A stretch of DNA of 64,000 nucleotides from a virus. The stretch lies in the IMG/VR virus record IMGVR_UViG_3300007539_004938, positions 1-64,000 of that record; one strand, written 5' to 3'. Below, one piece after another: positions 16,931 through 25,426 of this stretch; positions within the stretch are counted from its first letter, which is position 1, and each line of letters starts with the position of its first letter. A model generated the notes under the pieces. That model was not told the origin of the DNA. It saw only the letters and a list, made by a program, of their open reading frames with translations, and ran no database searches. Both the position numbers and the translations under genes were made by a program.

Positions 16931-17665
16931 TTTATCTGCCCAATATTCGTGTGCATCTTCTTTATGATGCCAAAATTTTTGTCCAGATATATCAAAGCCT
17001 TTATCTTTACAATGTTCCCAAAAACTTTCTTCTGGGTTATCAAAGTTTTTAAACCTATTTCTATCTATTTTATTTCTGTAAAACTGATATCTACCTCCGT
17101 TTTTACATGCTTGAAATGCATTTGCAAAAATAAAGGGCGCTTCTATATTTTTGATAATAGTTTGTGTTTGTATAATATTTAAATATCTTTTTACATACCA
17201 ATGAGTACTACTGTAAAATAAATGTTTCCTTAATACCTTTTGATTATTATCAAACTTTTTTGGAAACAGTTTACTAGAATGATCATGATGTACATGTCCA
17301 GCCTGTTTATCTGGAACATAATCTACAAAATCGTATACATCATTTAAACTATCATCAGGTGTATCATAAAACATTTCTGTTCTATGTTCACCTGTCCAAT
17401 GTATTAAAAACAAGGTATTTTTTGCACGTCGAGGATTATCTAGTATATAAAATAAAGTTGTTCTAGCTATGTAATCATTACTAGCACCAGGTACACTTAA
17501 ATCTGTTTTATCTACACCTAATCTATTTGCTAGTTTAGCACCAAAAGATCGTTTTCTGTTTTCAGGATGGTCTCCTAATCCACTTCTAAAAATTTCACTT
17601 CCGGCTGCATGACTACAACCATTGATTAATATGTTTGTAAATTTGTAGTCAGACAAACTGGCCAT
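16907..17665 (-). CDS. SGNH/GDSL-like hydrolase
   Basis: Block I is I-N-G-C-S18-H-A-A-G, and a C-terminal H-H-K-E-D-A-H provides the catalytic D-x-H pair, in the 252-residue frame. L-S-V-P-G-A-S-N-D matches block II with its Gly and Asn. The ATG at 17665 sits directly behind GAGGAG, unusually close, so a TTG three codons later, ten bases from the same GAGGAG, could be the true start. It overlaps the kinase-like gene by 40 bases. It would act on acyl or acetyl groups, presumably of the glycan built by neighbouring enzymes. Confidence 0.68.
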   Translation of the reverse strand: MASLSDYKFTNILINGCSHAAGSEIFRSGLGDHPENRKRSFGAKLANRLGVDKTDLSVPGASNDYIARTTLFYILDNPRRAKNTLFLIHWTGEHRTEMFYDTPDDSLNDVYDFVDYVPDKQAGHVHHDHSSKLFPKKFDNNQKVLRKHLFYSSTHWYVKRYLNIIQTQTIIKNIEAPFIFANAFQACKNGGRYQFYRNKIDRNRFKNFDNPEESFWEHCKDKGFDISGQKFWHHKEDAHEYWADKLFNDYFT

Positions 17666-18276
17666 TCTCCTCTATTATTTTTAATAACTTCAATATACAT
17701 ATCTTTGAGATTTACTAATCCGTCAGTTGTATGTCTTTCATAATAAAACTTGTTGATATTACCTAAAATAACTTCAATTTTATCCATGTGGATATAAGGA
17801 GAGTTTAAACTAGCACATGCATAAAAATCATGTATGCGTACATTATCATTATCATCTAAATATGCATTATGAGGATAAAAGTTCATTTTAATCATATTAT
17901 GTTTTTCTAATGCATCGAGAACATCATTTACTTTATTTGTGTAATCATTCTTCCATTTGGCTTTTTCTATTAAATGATTTAAACTTGTATCATACCATTT
18001 GAAAAATATCAGTTGTTTCTTTTTATCGATATCAATAATCTCTGGAGCAAACTTTTCTTTTTGAACATGCTCTAGCCATTTGCATTCATTTTCAAAAAAG
18101 AAATCGATATGTGCTTGGGTATATCCTGCTCTATCAAAAAAGTATCTGCGATCATATTGATATTGCATACAAAATATGCTTTTATTTGGACTAATGCGAG
18201 GAACATAAACAATGTTAGGACGTACCATTCCTCTGTTTTGATACTTATAAAATATTTGCCATTCTTCTATATTCAT
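17626..18276 (-). CDS. Kinase-like fold protein with altered catalytic loop
   Basis: The segment M-N132-F-Y-P-H-N137-A-Y-L-D-D, followed by V-R-I-H-D150-F, has the layout of the catalytic and metal-binding loops of aminoglycoside/LPS-kinase-like phosphotransferases (H-x-D-x4-N and D-F). The catalytic Asp position is Asn (N132), while the metal-binding N and D are kept. An earlier I-F-F-K-W-Y resembles the hinge region. At 216 residues it is short and lacks a clear glycine loop. It overlaps the upstream radical SAM gene by four bases. It may be a weak or non-catalytic kinase relative; the fold call is tentative. Confidence 0.45.
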   Translation of the reverse strand: MNIEEWQIFYKYQNRGMVRPNIVYVPRISPNKSIFCMQYQYDRRYFFDRAGYTQAHIDFFFENECKWLEHVQKEKFAPEIIDIDKKKQLIFFKWYDTSLNHLIEKAKWKNDYTNKVNDVLDALEKHNMIKMNFYPHNAYLDDNDNVRIHDFYACASLNSPYIHMDKIEVILGNINKFYYERHTTDGLVNLKDMYIEVIKNNRGEWPVCLTTNLQTY

Positions 18277-19235
18277 AATCGTTCTTTTGGTATAATAATA
18301 TCAGTTCCGCAATGACAATGCTCTTTACTACATATAACAGGTCTTGTAGTAAATTGCAAGTCTTTATCTAAAATATTTCCATGATTTCTTCCAACACCGC
18401 AACTTGCACTTGATATTTCTCCTCTTGGATTAATAAAAAGAGCATCATCTACAAAACATTTCCAGCCTTTAAAAAAGTTTTGTCGGGCAGCAATAATCTT
18501 GTTACTGTTAATAGGTTCAATAGTATCAGTATAATGTGCCATGCTTACAGCTTTGTTTGGATTGTAAGGCTTGGGAAGTTTTTCAACAGTTTCAAACTGT
18601 GCTTCTTCTAAAAACTTTACTTTTTCAGGATCACTGTACTCCCAAGGTCCTGCATTCACACTCATTTCATCAAACAGAGGTGTCCATTCTAAGTTATAGT
18701 TTGGTACTTCTTCTCTTACCCGATTTCCAAACTCAACAATCTCCCAAAAGCGTTCTTCGTGCATCAGCATTTTTGTACACAAATAGTTTACTTTGTCGCA
18801 CAAAAACTTTGCGTTTTCAATATACCTTTCTTTCTTACTAAACTCTACATGAAAACTTGCAACAATGTCATTAAACAAATGATAATGTTGCTCCCAATAT
18901 TTTTTTGGTCTACTAAGATTTGTGTTTACACTAACTGTTAAACTATCACCTAACCAATCTTTTAGGTATTCTGTAAGAGGAATAAAGTTTTCCCAATGTG
19001 TTGGTTCTCCTCCGCTGTAGAATATTTTAAAATATTTGTATCCTTTGTCTTGGTAAGTTTTAAAAATCTTTGTTACATTTTCAATATATTGATCTAGGTT
19101 ACCATTATTTCTAACATCTCCTGCCCAGTTACCTGGATTGCAATAAGTACACTGAAAGTTACAAAAGTTGTTTACTTGCCAAGTAATACAAGCATACGGT
19201 TCTGCCATAGGTGTAATTTTTAGTAACTTAGACAT
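18273..19235 (-). CDS. Radical SAM enzyme with C-terminal CX4CXC tail
   Basis: The core motif CNFQCTYC (C25, C29, C32) is followed by Y-S-G-G-E-P-T. Near the C-terminus are G-W-K-C-F, S-A-S-C-G-V-G-R and the tail V-I-C-S-K-E-H-C-H-C (CX4CXC). These place it with the genes at 681 and 6389 as a third member of that subfamily. Its 320 residues are complete. It overlaps the upstream twitch radical SAM gene by 8 bases, repeating the twitch / CX4CXC order of the other two cassettes. The downstream gene is the kinase-like protein, not the CX4CXCX2C paralog. Confidence 0.9.
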   Translation of the reverse strand: MSKLLKITPMAEPYACITWQVNNFCNFQCTYCNPGNWAGDVRNNGNLDQYIENVTKIFKTYQDKGYKYFKIFYSGGEPTHWENFIPLTEYLKDWLGDSLTVSVNTNLSRPKKYWEQHYHLFNDIVASFHVEFSKKERYIENAKFLCDKVNYLCTKMLMHEERFWEIVEFGNRVREEVPNYNLEWTPLFDEMSVNAGPWEYSDPEKVKFLEEAQFETVEKLPKPYNPNKAVSMAHYTDTIEPINSNKIIAARQNFFKGWKCFVDDALFINPRGEISSASCGVGRNHGNILDKDLQFTTRPVICSKEHCHCGTDIIIPKERL

Positions 19236-20511
19236 AGTTTCTTAACCATTCCATTTCAGGAAATGTGCTCCAAAAATCTTCTCCACGATATTGATCTAAT
19301 CTATGATTATTGTCAAAAAACTGCTTTAGTTTTGATTCATTTAAAGTTCCAGCGTTGAAGAACTGAATAACACTATCAATCTTTCCAATAACATCTTTGA
19401 TTATCTCAGGCTTAGCCATTGCTCGATCTTTAATTTTATCAAATGCCCATGCCTTGTAATCAATATATTTACTTCTTAGTTCTTGTTTATAATGCTCAGG
19501 TATATAATCAACTCGCATAAAATCTGGACCAGTTAACATGTTAAGTCTGCAATTTTCAATATCAACTAAACCACGCTCAACCCAGTCCATGTGAAAGTCT
19601 GGCCAGTTCCAAACATTGTACAAACTTATAGTTGGTGTTAATTCGAAATGCACATGTGGTACTTCTTCAATCATCTGTAAACGATTACGTTCAATCTGAC
19701 CCCAATCTGTTCCATGACGACTATATTCTGCTCGTGCGCCGTTGCAATCTAAACTTGCACTAACATGTATATCGTTAAACTGCTTCCAATATTCAAGAAT
19801 ACTTTTACGTTTGTACTTAAAATTACTGAAGTTTGTAGTGTAACGTAATGCTACATCAGTTTTATTAGTTTCTAACCATTTATCTAATATCTTATAATGT
19901 TCTTCGGTAATAAGTGCTTCGCCGCCTGCAAAATAAACTTCTTCGCAATCCGGCAAGTATTTTTGTAAATCTTCCCAAAAGTTATTCTTTTTTGCAATAT
20001 TAATAATAATCTCGCCATCATTATTAAGTATATTTGCAACTTCATGTTTACCATATAGTTCACCGTGTTCTTTAGCATGTAGACTGCTAAGTTCAGGACC
20101 ACAACTACGACACTTCATGTTACAAATATTACTAAATCTTACATCTAAATATACCATACGCATTTCGTCGATACTACCATCGTTGTTAGTTTGCCGCACT
20201 AAATCAAAATGTTTATCTCCATACCAATGATTGTGATTTTTACGAAGAGTCCACACATAGGTCCTATCTTCTAACTCGTAACAACGTCTACAACAATCAA
20301 GTCTTTCTCCATTTAGCATAGCAAGACGCAGTTCTTTATATCTATCACTGTTCCACGCTTCTTCGATACTACTTTGTTTTAAGTTAGCAAAAGGCTGATC
20401 GCTGTCTGCAATACAACAAGGCATAACTCTGCCATCAGGCCAGGCATGCATATGAATCCATGGTAAAATGCAAAATGCTTTGTTTTCTTTTAATAAATGT
20501 TCTTTATCCAT
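19228..20511 (-). CDS. Twitch-domain radical SAM protein
   Basis: The N-terminal module carries F-C-I-L-P-W-I-H-M-H, M-P-C-C and C-C-R-R-C-Y-E, then the core motif CNMKCRSC (C130, C134, C137) and F-A-G-G-E-A-L, where Ala replaces Pro of GGEP. The barrel strands R-Y-T-T-N and H-V-S-A-S-L-D are present. The C-terminal N-H-R-L-D-Q-Y-R and F-P-E-M segments are shared with the other twitch genes. Cysteine spacing is identical to the neighbour at 20504-21733, so the two look like a tandem duplication. The 427-residue frame overlaps both neighbours by 8 bases. Confidence 0.92.
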   Translation of the reverse strand: MDKEHLLKENKAFCILPWIHMHAWPDGRVMPCCIADSDQPFANLKQSSIEEAWNSDRYKELRLAMLNGERLDCCRRCYELEDRTYVWTLRKNHNHWYGDKHFDLVRQTNNDGSIDEMRMVYLDVRFSNICNMKCRSCGPELSSLHAKEHGELYGKHEVANILNNDGEIIINIAKKNNFWEDLQKYLPDCEEVYFAGGEALITEEHYKILDKWLETNKTDVALRYTTNFSNFKYKRKSILEYWKQFNDIHVSASLDCNGARAEYSRHGTDWGQIERNRLQMIEEVPHVHFELTPTISLYNVWNWPDFHMDWVERGLVDIENCRLNMLTGPDFMRVDYIPEHYKQELRSKYIDYKAWAFDKIKDRAMAKPEIIKDVIGKIDSVIQFFNAGTLNESKLKQFFDNNHRLDQYRGEDFWSTFPEMEWLRNYV

Positions 20512-21733
20512 CCATCATCTCCGCAAGTTCTGGAAAAGTTTGACAAAAGTCTTCATTTCTTATCTCGTCACGTCTTTGTATATGATGTTGAAACTGTTGT
20601 TTTTCATTGTCCCAAGTGTCTTGTTCATTTGCAAAATTCATTGCATCCTTAACGTGTAGAGATGGCCACCATCCATCTTTACTCATAAAGTCGTAAAGTT
20701 TTTGATTGTTACTATTACCAATTTCTTTTAGACTTACTGGCAATGCATGAGCACAAAAATAAGAAGGTGTTATTGCTCTATATATACTAATACTATCTTT
20801 ATGTCTAAATAAATCTTTGTTCATTAAGTATGTAAAAAAATCAGCCAAAGTTCTATAATTAAATACACTTAGTACTGTGTTAAACTGGTAATCAATGTAA
20901 TCTAAATTCCTAATACTTTTTAAGTTTTCTTCAACAACAGCCCAATCTGTTCCATGCCTCAAATATTCAGCACGTTTTCCATAGTGATCTAAACTAGCAC
21001 TTATTTCTACTTTTTTAAATCTACTCCATAAATCTAATATATCATATTTTTTATATTTGAAGTTGCTCATGTTAGTATTATATCGCAAAGTGATTTGTTT
21101 ATTATATCCACCTTGTATCATTTCTTCAAGTATTTGATAATGTTCGTCTGTAATCAACGGTTCGCCACCGGCAAAATATGCCATGTCCATATGACATACT
21201 TGAGATTTTATTTCTTCTAAAAGTTTACCAGATGAATCGGCGTGATTGATTATTCTATAGTTAGGCGGAACATGATCATGCTGTTTCATTTCTTGCGCCC
21301 ATTGACTACTAAACTCTGCACCGCAGGTCCTACATTTAAAGTTGCAAATATTACTAAATCTAACATCAAAGTAACGCATTTTGAAATCTGCAACAGTTCC
21401 ATCGTCTTCAGTAGTTGGAACTACTTCGTCAAAATATTTACTAAAGTTTTCTAAACTATATGTTCTAAAACTAAAAGGACTGCTTTTTTCATGTTTGTAA
21501 CAATATTCACAAATACTGCTTTTTTCATCATTAAGCATTCTCAAGCGTAGTTCACGCATAAGTTTATCATTAAATATTTCAGACAAAGGTTTGTTTTTTA
21601 CATTATCAAAAGGATCAGTATAATCACTGCTACAACAGGGATAAACATCACCCTTTGGGGTAACGTTTAAATGTATCCACGGAAACATGCAAAATGTTTT
21701 ACTATTTAATAACTTTTCTTTGTCAAAATCCAT
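20504..21733 (-). CDS. Twitch-domain radical SAM protein
   Basis: The order is F-C-M-F-P-W-I-H-L-N, Y-P-C-C and C-E-Y-C-Y, then CNFKCRTC at C130, C134 and C137, the same positions as in the downstream paralog, then F-A-G-G-E-P-L. I chose the ATG at 21733 (409 residues), which lies in the string AAATGGATT at the end of the upstream gene; the ATG at 21763 would add ten unconserved residues. It overlaps the gene before it by 11 bases and the one after it by 8, so the three radical SAM genes from 18.3 to 21.7 kb are tightly coupled. Confidence 0.9.
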   Translation of the reverse strand: MDFDKEKLLNSKTFCMFPWIHLNVTPKGDVYPCCSSDYTDPFDNVKNKPLSEIFNDKLMRELRLRMLNDEKSSICEYCYKHEKSSPFSFRTYSLENFSKYFDEVVPTTEDDGTVADFKMRYFDVRFSNICNFKCRTCGAEFSSQWAQEMKQHDHVPPNYRIINHADSSGKLLEEIKSQVCHMDMAYFAGGEPLITDEHYQILEEMIQGGYNKQITLRYNTNMSNFKYKKYDILDLWSRFKKVEISASLDHYGKRAEYLRHGTDWAVVEENLKSIRNLDYIDYQFNTVLSVFNYRTLADFFTYLMNKDLFRHKDSISIYRAITPSYFCAHALPVSLKEIGNSNNQKLYDFMSKDGWWPSLHVKDAMNFANEQDTWDNEKQQFQHHIQRRDEIRNEDFCQTFPELAEMMDG

Positions 21734-23105
21734 TTGCTTCCTTACATAGGTCAAAGAAATCATTCATTTCAGGAAAGGTAGATTCAAAATCTACGTTACG
21801 TCTACGATCTTGTTCTTTAAAAAAGTTCCAAAAATCTCGACGACCTTCTCTAACTCTATCAGGAGTATATTCTGTAGACCTCATGTAATCAACTACACGA
21901 CGAAACTTTTCGTACTCTAATTCACTAAAATGATTTTTACTACCTTCTTGTACATTTTCTCTAATAAACTGTAAATGTTTTTCCATATAGGGCAGGTACT
22001 GCTCTTTAGGCAAAATATTTATATCATATTGCAACGGCTCTTTTAGATATGGTGTATCAAAATGAATACGTTGCCATCTGCCACTGTTTACATCATTATA
22101 CTTACGGCGCCATTCTAGCATTTTTTCTAGTAAAGTTTCAAACGTAGTTACACTAAACAAACTAAACGTAATCATAAATGTTACAGGCGCAGTGGTATTA
22201 CGCATAAAGTAATCTAAGTTACGTTCAAACACTTCTAAGTCTAAACCGTCTCTAATATATTCTGCACGAGGCCCCCAAGTATCAATGCTGCTGAATAACT
22301 TAAACTGTTTAATTTTATTTTGACTTAACAAACTGTTTACACTATCAGTAAACTTTTCTAGTTGTTTTTCTTTGCCGCCAAGATTACTGTTCACATTTAG
22401 TTCAAGATGTGGCTTTGGATCTTTTTCAAGTTCTTCAAACAGTCTATATGTGCTTTTTTGTATTGTAGGCTCTCCGCCAGTAACACGTAAAATGTTTAGT
22501 GTCTTGCTAACTTCAGGCCACCATTTCCACCAAGCACGTAAGTAAGGATTTTTATCTTCTTCGTATATACGAAACCAATCGATATCGTTTCTATGATTTT
22601 TAACCATGTTATATGGACCGTGTTGACGGATTTCATTGTAATATCTACTACTTGCTTTTGGATGACAATATCCGCAACGGAAGTTGCATTCATTACCAAA
22701 TGAAATTTCAATATACTCAGGGTTAACATTAAAATCCCAAGGATTGAACTTTACTTCTTGCAATCTTTCTTCACTGTAAATACTACCACTACGAATATGA
22801 CGGTCACTAATATAATCGTCTCCCATGTTTTCAATATTCCAGCAATAGTTACATCCGACACATTGTTTGCCTTCTAACATCTCTCTGCGTTCTTGTTTCT
22901 TTTGTTTTGTATTATGCAACGCACTAGGATTGGTTAGGAGCTCGTCAACATCAATTTGATGAGGAGCAGGGTGATAACAACTGTGTGTTTCACCTGTTTG
23001 CAAGTAGATAGTTGTATGGTACCATTTTGCAAAACAAAATGTAGGAGAAAAATGCCTTGTTGTAATAGCATTAATACTTTTAAGTTTATCTGTATTTTCT
23101 GACAT
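21723..23105 (-). CDS. Twitch-type radical SAM protein, divergent
   Basis: The core motif CNFRCGYC (C140, C144, C147) and a V-T-G-G-E-P-T strand are clear. The N-terminal module is altered: F-C-F-A-K-W-Y-H replaces F-C-x-x-P-W-I-H, a lone C in S-C-Y-H-P replaces the Cys pair, and C-V-G-C-N-Y-C follows. An I-D-T-W-G-P-R strand and a terminal F-P-E-M-N-D match the twitch genes downstream. I chose the ATG at 23105 (460 residues), one base after the upstream stop and preceded by AAAGAGA; a longer frame to 23210 lies inside the glycosyltransferase gene. It is the most divergent twitch paralog and may use another substrate. Confidence 0.88.
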   Translation of the reverse strand: MSENTDKLKSINAITTRHFSPTFCFAKWYHTTIYLQTGETHSCYHPAPHQIDVDELLTNPSALHNTKQKKQERREMLEGKQCVGCNYCWNIENMGDDYISDRHIRSGSIYSEERLQEVKFNPWDFNVNPEYIEISFGNECNFRCGYCHPKASSRYYNEIRQHGPYNMVKNHRNDIDWFRIYEEDKNPYLRAWWKWWPEVSKTLNILRVTGGEPTIQKSTYRLFEELEKDPKPHLELNVNSNLGGKEKQLEKFTDSVNSLLSQNKIKQFKLFSSIDTWGPRAEYIRDGLDLEVFERNLDYFMRNTTAPVTFMITFSLFSVTTFETLLEKMLEWRRKYNDVNSGRWQRIHFDTPYLKEPLQYDINILPKEQYLPYMEKHLQFIRENVQEGSKNHFSELEYEKFRRVVDYMRSTEYTPDRVREGRRDFWNFFKEQDRRRNVDFESTFPEMNDFFDLCKEANGF

Positions 23106-23106
23106 A

Positions 23107-24030
23107 TTATCTCTTTGCAGTTCTTGGTGGATTTGTGTACACTGTTTTGAAGAACTGACTTTGATTTCCATTAAACGGCTGAGCTGCAATAGGCAAGTCA
23201 AGTTCTTCAATCAAACTATAACCAAGCGATAATGTATTATCTTCCATTTCGTCATCATTCATTTGTTTGCTATTCCAATATTCATTAAGCCATTTAAAAT
23301 CACGAACATTAACAAAATCCCAGTCTGTACACATTGTTTTGTACAAGCCTTCTCTAGCACCATAAATAGCCCATTCACCGTTTTCAACATCGGCGCCTAC
23401 CATTAACCAAACATACAATCTATGTAGATTTTTCCAATGATTTTTATGAAAATCATCTAAACTTGGTTTCATTCCTCTGTCAAGTGCCATCTTTACACCC
23501 TCACGGAATCCAGCACGCCATGCTTGCTGTGGAGTAGCGTTATTCATTATTTCTGAATAACAACCGTTCATTTGTATATATTCAATATCCCAACAAAAAT
23601 CTACTTGTGCATGTGGATTATTAGGATCTGCATTTTCATGGGTGCGCATTTCTAAGACTTTTTTCTTTGGCCAGCATTTGATTCCACCGTTACCATATTC
23701 AAGACCGTTGATTGTATTTTTGGCACTCCAACTAATCACACACTCCTCTAAACTTACATTTCTATTCCAGTGTCCATCTTCATGGTCATCTAAGTTAAAA
23801 CTTTTTGTAAGAAAAGAAGGATTAATAATGTTATCACCATCTACTGTAATAAACCTATCAGTTTCGCTTAATTCTGCACAGGCTTTATGCGCAGCATCAC
23901 TACCTTCTACACCGTGTACACGTTTTGCCCACGGAATTTTTTTGCACAAATCTGCATAGTTTTTTTCTGCGTTTGGTTCATCATAGCTAAGATAAATGAT
24001 ATCGTAGTCTAAAACCCTAAACTCTGTCAT
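23107..24030 (-). CDS. GT-A-type glycosyltransferase-like protein
   Basis: An N-terminal strand D-I-I-Y-L-S-Y-D-E-P is followed by A-K-R-V-H-G-V-E-G and then F-I-T-V-D-G-D-N, a D-x-D motif of the kind that binds a divalent metal and nucleotide sugar in GT-A enzymes. Further on, Y-G-N-G-G-I-K-C-W and V-D-F-C-W-D probably shape the acceptor site. Its 307 residues contain no membrane segment. It overlaps the hypothetical gene before it by four bases and stands at the head of the radical SAM run. The family call is by motif. Confidence 0.7.
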   Translation of the reverse strand: MTEFRVLDYDIIYLSYDEPNAEKNYADLCKKIPWAKRVHGVEGSDAAHKACAELSETDRFITVDGDNIINPSFLTKSFNLDDHEDGHWNRNVSLEECVISWSAKNTINGLEYGNGGIKCWPKKKVLEMRTHENADPNNPHAQVDFCWDIEYIQMNGCYSEIMNNATPQQAWRAGFREGVKMALDRGMKPSLDDFHKNHWKNLHRLYVWLMVGADVENGEWAIYGAREGLYKTMCTDWDFVNVRDFKWLNEYWNSKQMNDDEMEDNTLSLGYSLIEELDLPIAAQPFNGNQSQFFKTVYTNPPRTAKR

Positions 24031-24599
24031 ACTAGTACCTCATGATAATAACTTTCAAGTCTCTTTGAAGTATACACGCTAAATGCGTCTGGGTCAAGTT
24101 CTAAATCACTGTTAAAATCAATTGTGTGTGCATCATTTATAACTGTAGAAATATCAACTACAAAAAATCTATGTAAATGATTTGGATTATTTTTTTTAGT
24201 TACACTAAATCCCATAACTTGATTAAAGTTTAGTTTATTTTGTTTAAAATTTTGTTGTATTTTTTTATCAACTGTAAAAATCCATTTTTTATTTTTTGTA
24301 TCTTGTGTTACTGTTAAATCTGGATTATCTGAGATTGTAGGTAACTTGTATATTTGATCGTTTATATTTTGCATATAAGTATCTTCATTGTATATATGTT
24401 TTAACACATGCATTTTTACTTTGCTATCAAATACCACAAGATAGTTTTTAAACTGTTCTTTACCAGTTATCAAATTTTCTACATCACTTGGATCAACTTT
24501 AATAAAGTTAGCATCATCAGGAACTCTATTATAAACTCCTAAAAGATTACCATGTTCGTCAAAAGTTACATATTTGTCTACATTCACAAATACACTCAT
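24027..24599 (-). CDS. Hypothetical protein between glycosyltransferase genes
   Basis: I do not recognise this 190-residue protein. It has no cysteines, signal peptide or membrane segment. The N-terminal part (F-V-N-V-D-K-Y-V-T-F-D) reads like a small beta-rich domain, with further strands at Y-L-V-V-F-D and W-I-F-T-V-D, and it is rich in Asn, Asp and Lys. The ATG at 24599 has AAGGAA five bases upstream and overlaps the gene before it by four bases; the stop overlaps the next by four. Its position between glycosyltransferases suggests an accessory role, possibly structural, but nothing in the sequence fixes it. Confidence 0.7.
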   Translation of the reverse strand: MSVFVNVDKYVTFDEHGNLLGVYNRVPDDANFIKVDPSDVENLITGKEQFKNYLVVFDSKVKMHVLKHIYNEDTYMQNINDQIYKLPTISDNPDLTVTQDTKNKKWIFTVDKKIQQNFKQNKLNFNQVMGFSVTKKNNPNHLHRFFVVDISTVINDAHTIDFNSDLELDPDAFSVYTSKRLESYYHEVLV

Positions 24600-25426
24600 A
24601 ATATTCCTTTTTCAAATGTTTCAATCATTTCTTGTGTTACAAAGTTTTTTTCAGTATAATGAAAAACTCCAGATTGCTTATAGTTGCCTATAAACAAATC
24701 ACAATCGGCATCTAAATATACACCAACCTTATCTTGCCACGACTCTGTTTTAATATCCCACCAATCTTGCCCATGTAACTTCATGTGTGTCAAATGAGGA
24801 AAACTTGTGTTGCTAGTAACTTGTTTTTCAATATTTAAAAGTTTTACTGCGATAGCACAACTTACATCCATACTTGGAAACTTCTGAAAGTATTTACCAC
24901 CAGCAAACTGACCATAAAATAATTCCCAGTTATTCATTACAAGTTCTAGCAACTTGAAAAAGGTGTGTGTATCATCACATTTTTTAAAATAATACAATGC
25001 ACAATATATATTTGGTAACTGATGTGTTTTAAATGAATGTCTATAGTAATCTGTATTGTATGTTGTACCTCTATATGTTTTAATATTAGAAGTAAAAAAC
25101 AGATCTTTTTTATCTAAAAACTTCCACCAATGTTCAATATTTTCTAATACTAATACATCTGTATCTAATACAAATGTTTTATCAAAAGGTGTTGCATGAT
25201 AAACTTTCCATCTATGTTCTGCAGAGAATCTAGATTCTTTTTGTTCATACCATGGTATTTCTACAATATCATCAAATACACTTTTTTGTTTAGGTGTTAT
25301 CTCGTCGTTAGTAATTAAACATACATTTGCATTTTTGTTATATTTTTTAATACTGCAAGCAGCTAAGTATGCTTGCTGTATATAATCGTGATTTTTATTT
25401 TCTGCTAATAATGTAAAATTAGCCAT
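24596..25426 (-). CDS. GT-A glycosyltransferase-like protein
   Basis: The sequence has the layout of a GT8-like GT-A transferase. It opens with F-T-L-L-A-E-N and Y-L-A-A-C-S-I, then T-F-V-L-D-T-D-V-L-V with the D-x-D metal site, an acceptor region with S-N-I-K-T-Y, and a distal H-M-K-L-H-G-Q-D that may contribute the third metal ligand. The ATG at 25426 gives 276 residues; an upstream TTG is possible but adds only two. It overlaps the paralogous gene before it by 8 bases. The pair looks like a tandem duplication that has diverged. Confidence 0.7.
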   Translation of the reverse strand: MANFTLLAENKNHDYIQQAYLAACSIKKYNKNANVCLITNDEITPKQKSVFDDIVEIPWYEQKESRFSAEHRWKVYHATPFDKTFVLDTDVLVLENIEHWWKFLDKKDLFFTSNIKTYRGTTYNTDYYRHSFKTHQLPNIYCALYYFKKCDDTHTFFKLLELVMNNWELFYGQFAGGKYFQKFPSMDVSCAIAVKLLNIEKQVTSNTSFPHLTHMKLHGQDWWDIKTESWQDKVGVYLDADCDLFIGNYKQSGVFHYTEKNFVTQEMIETFEKGIL

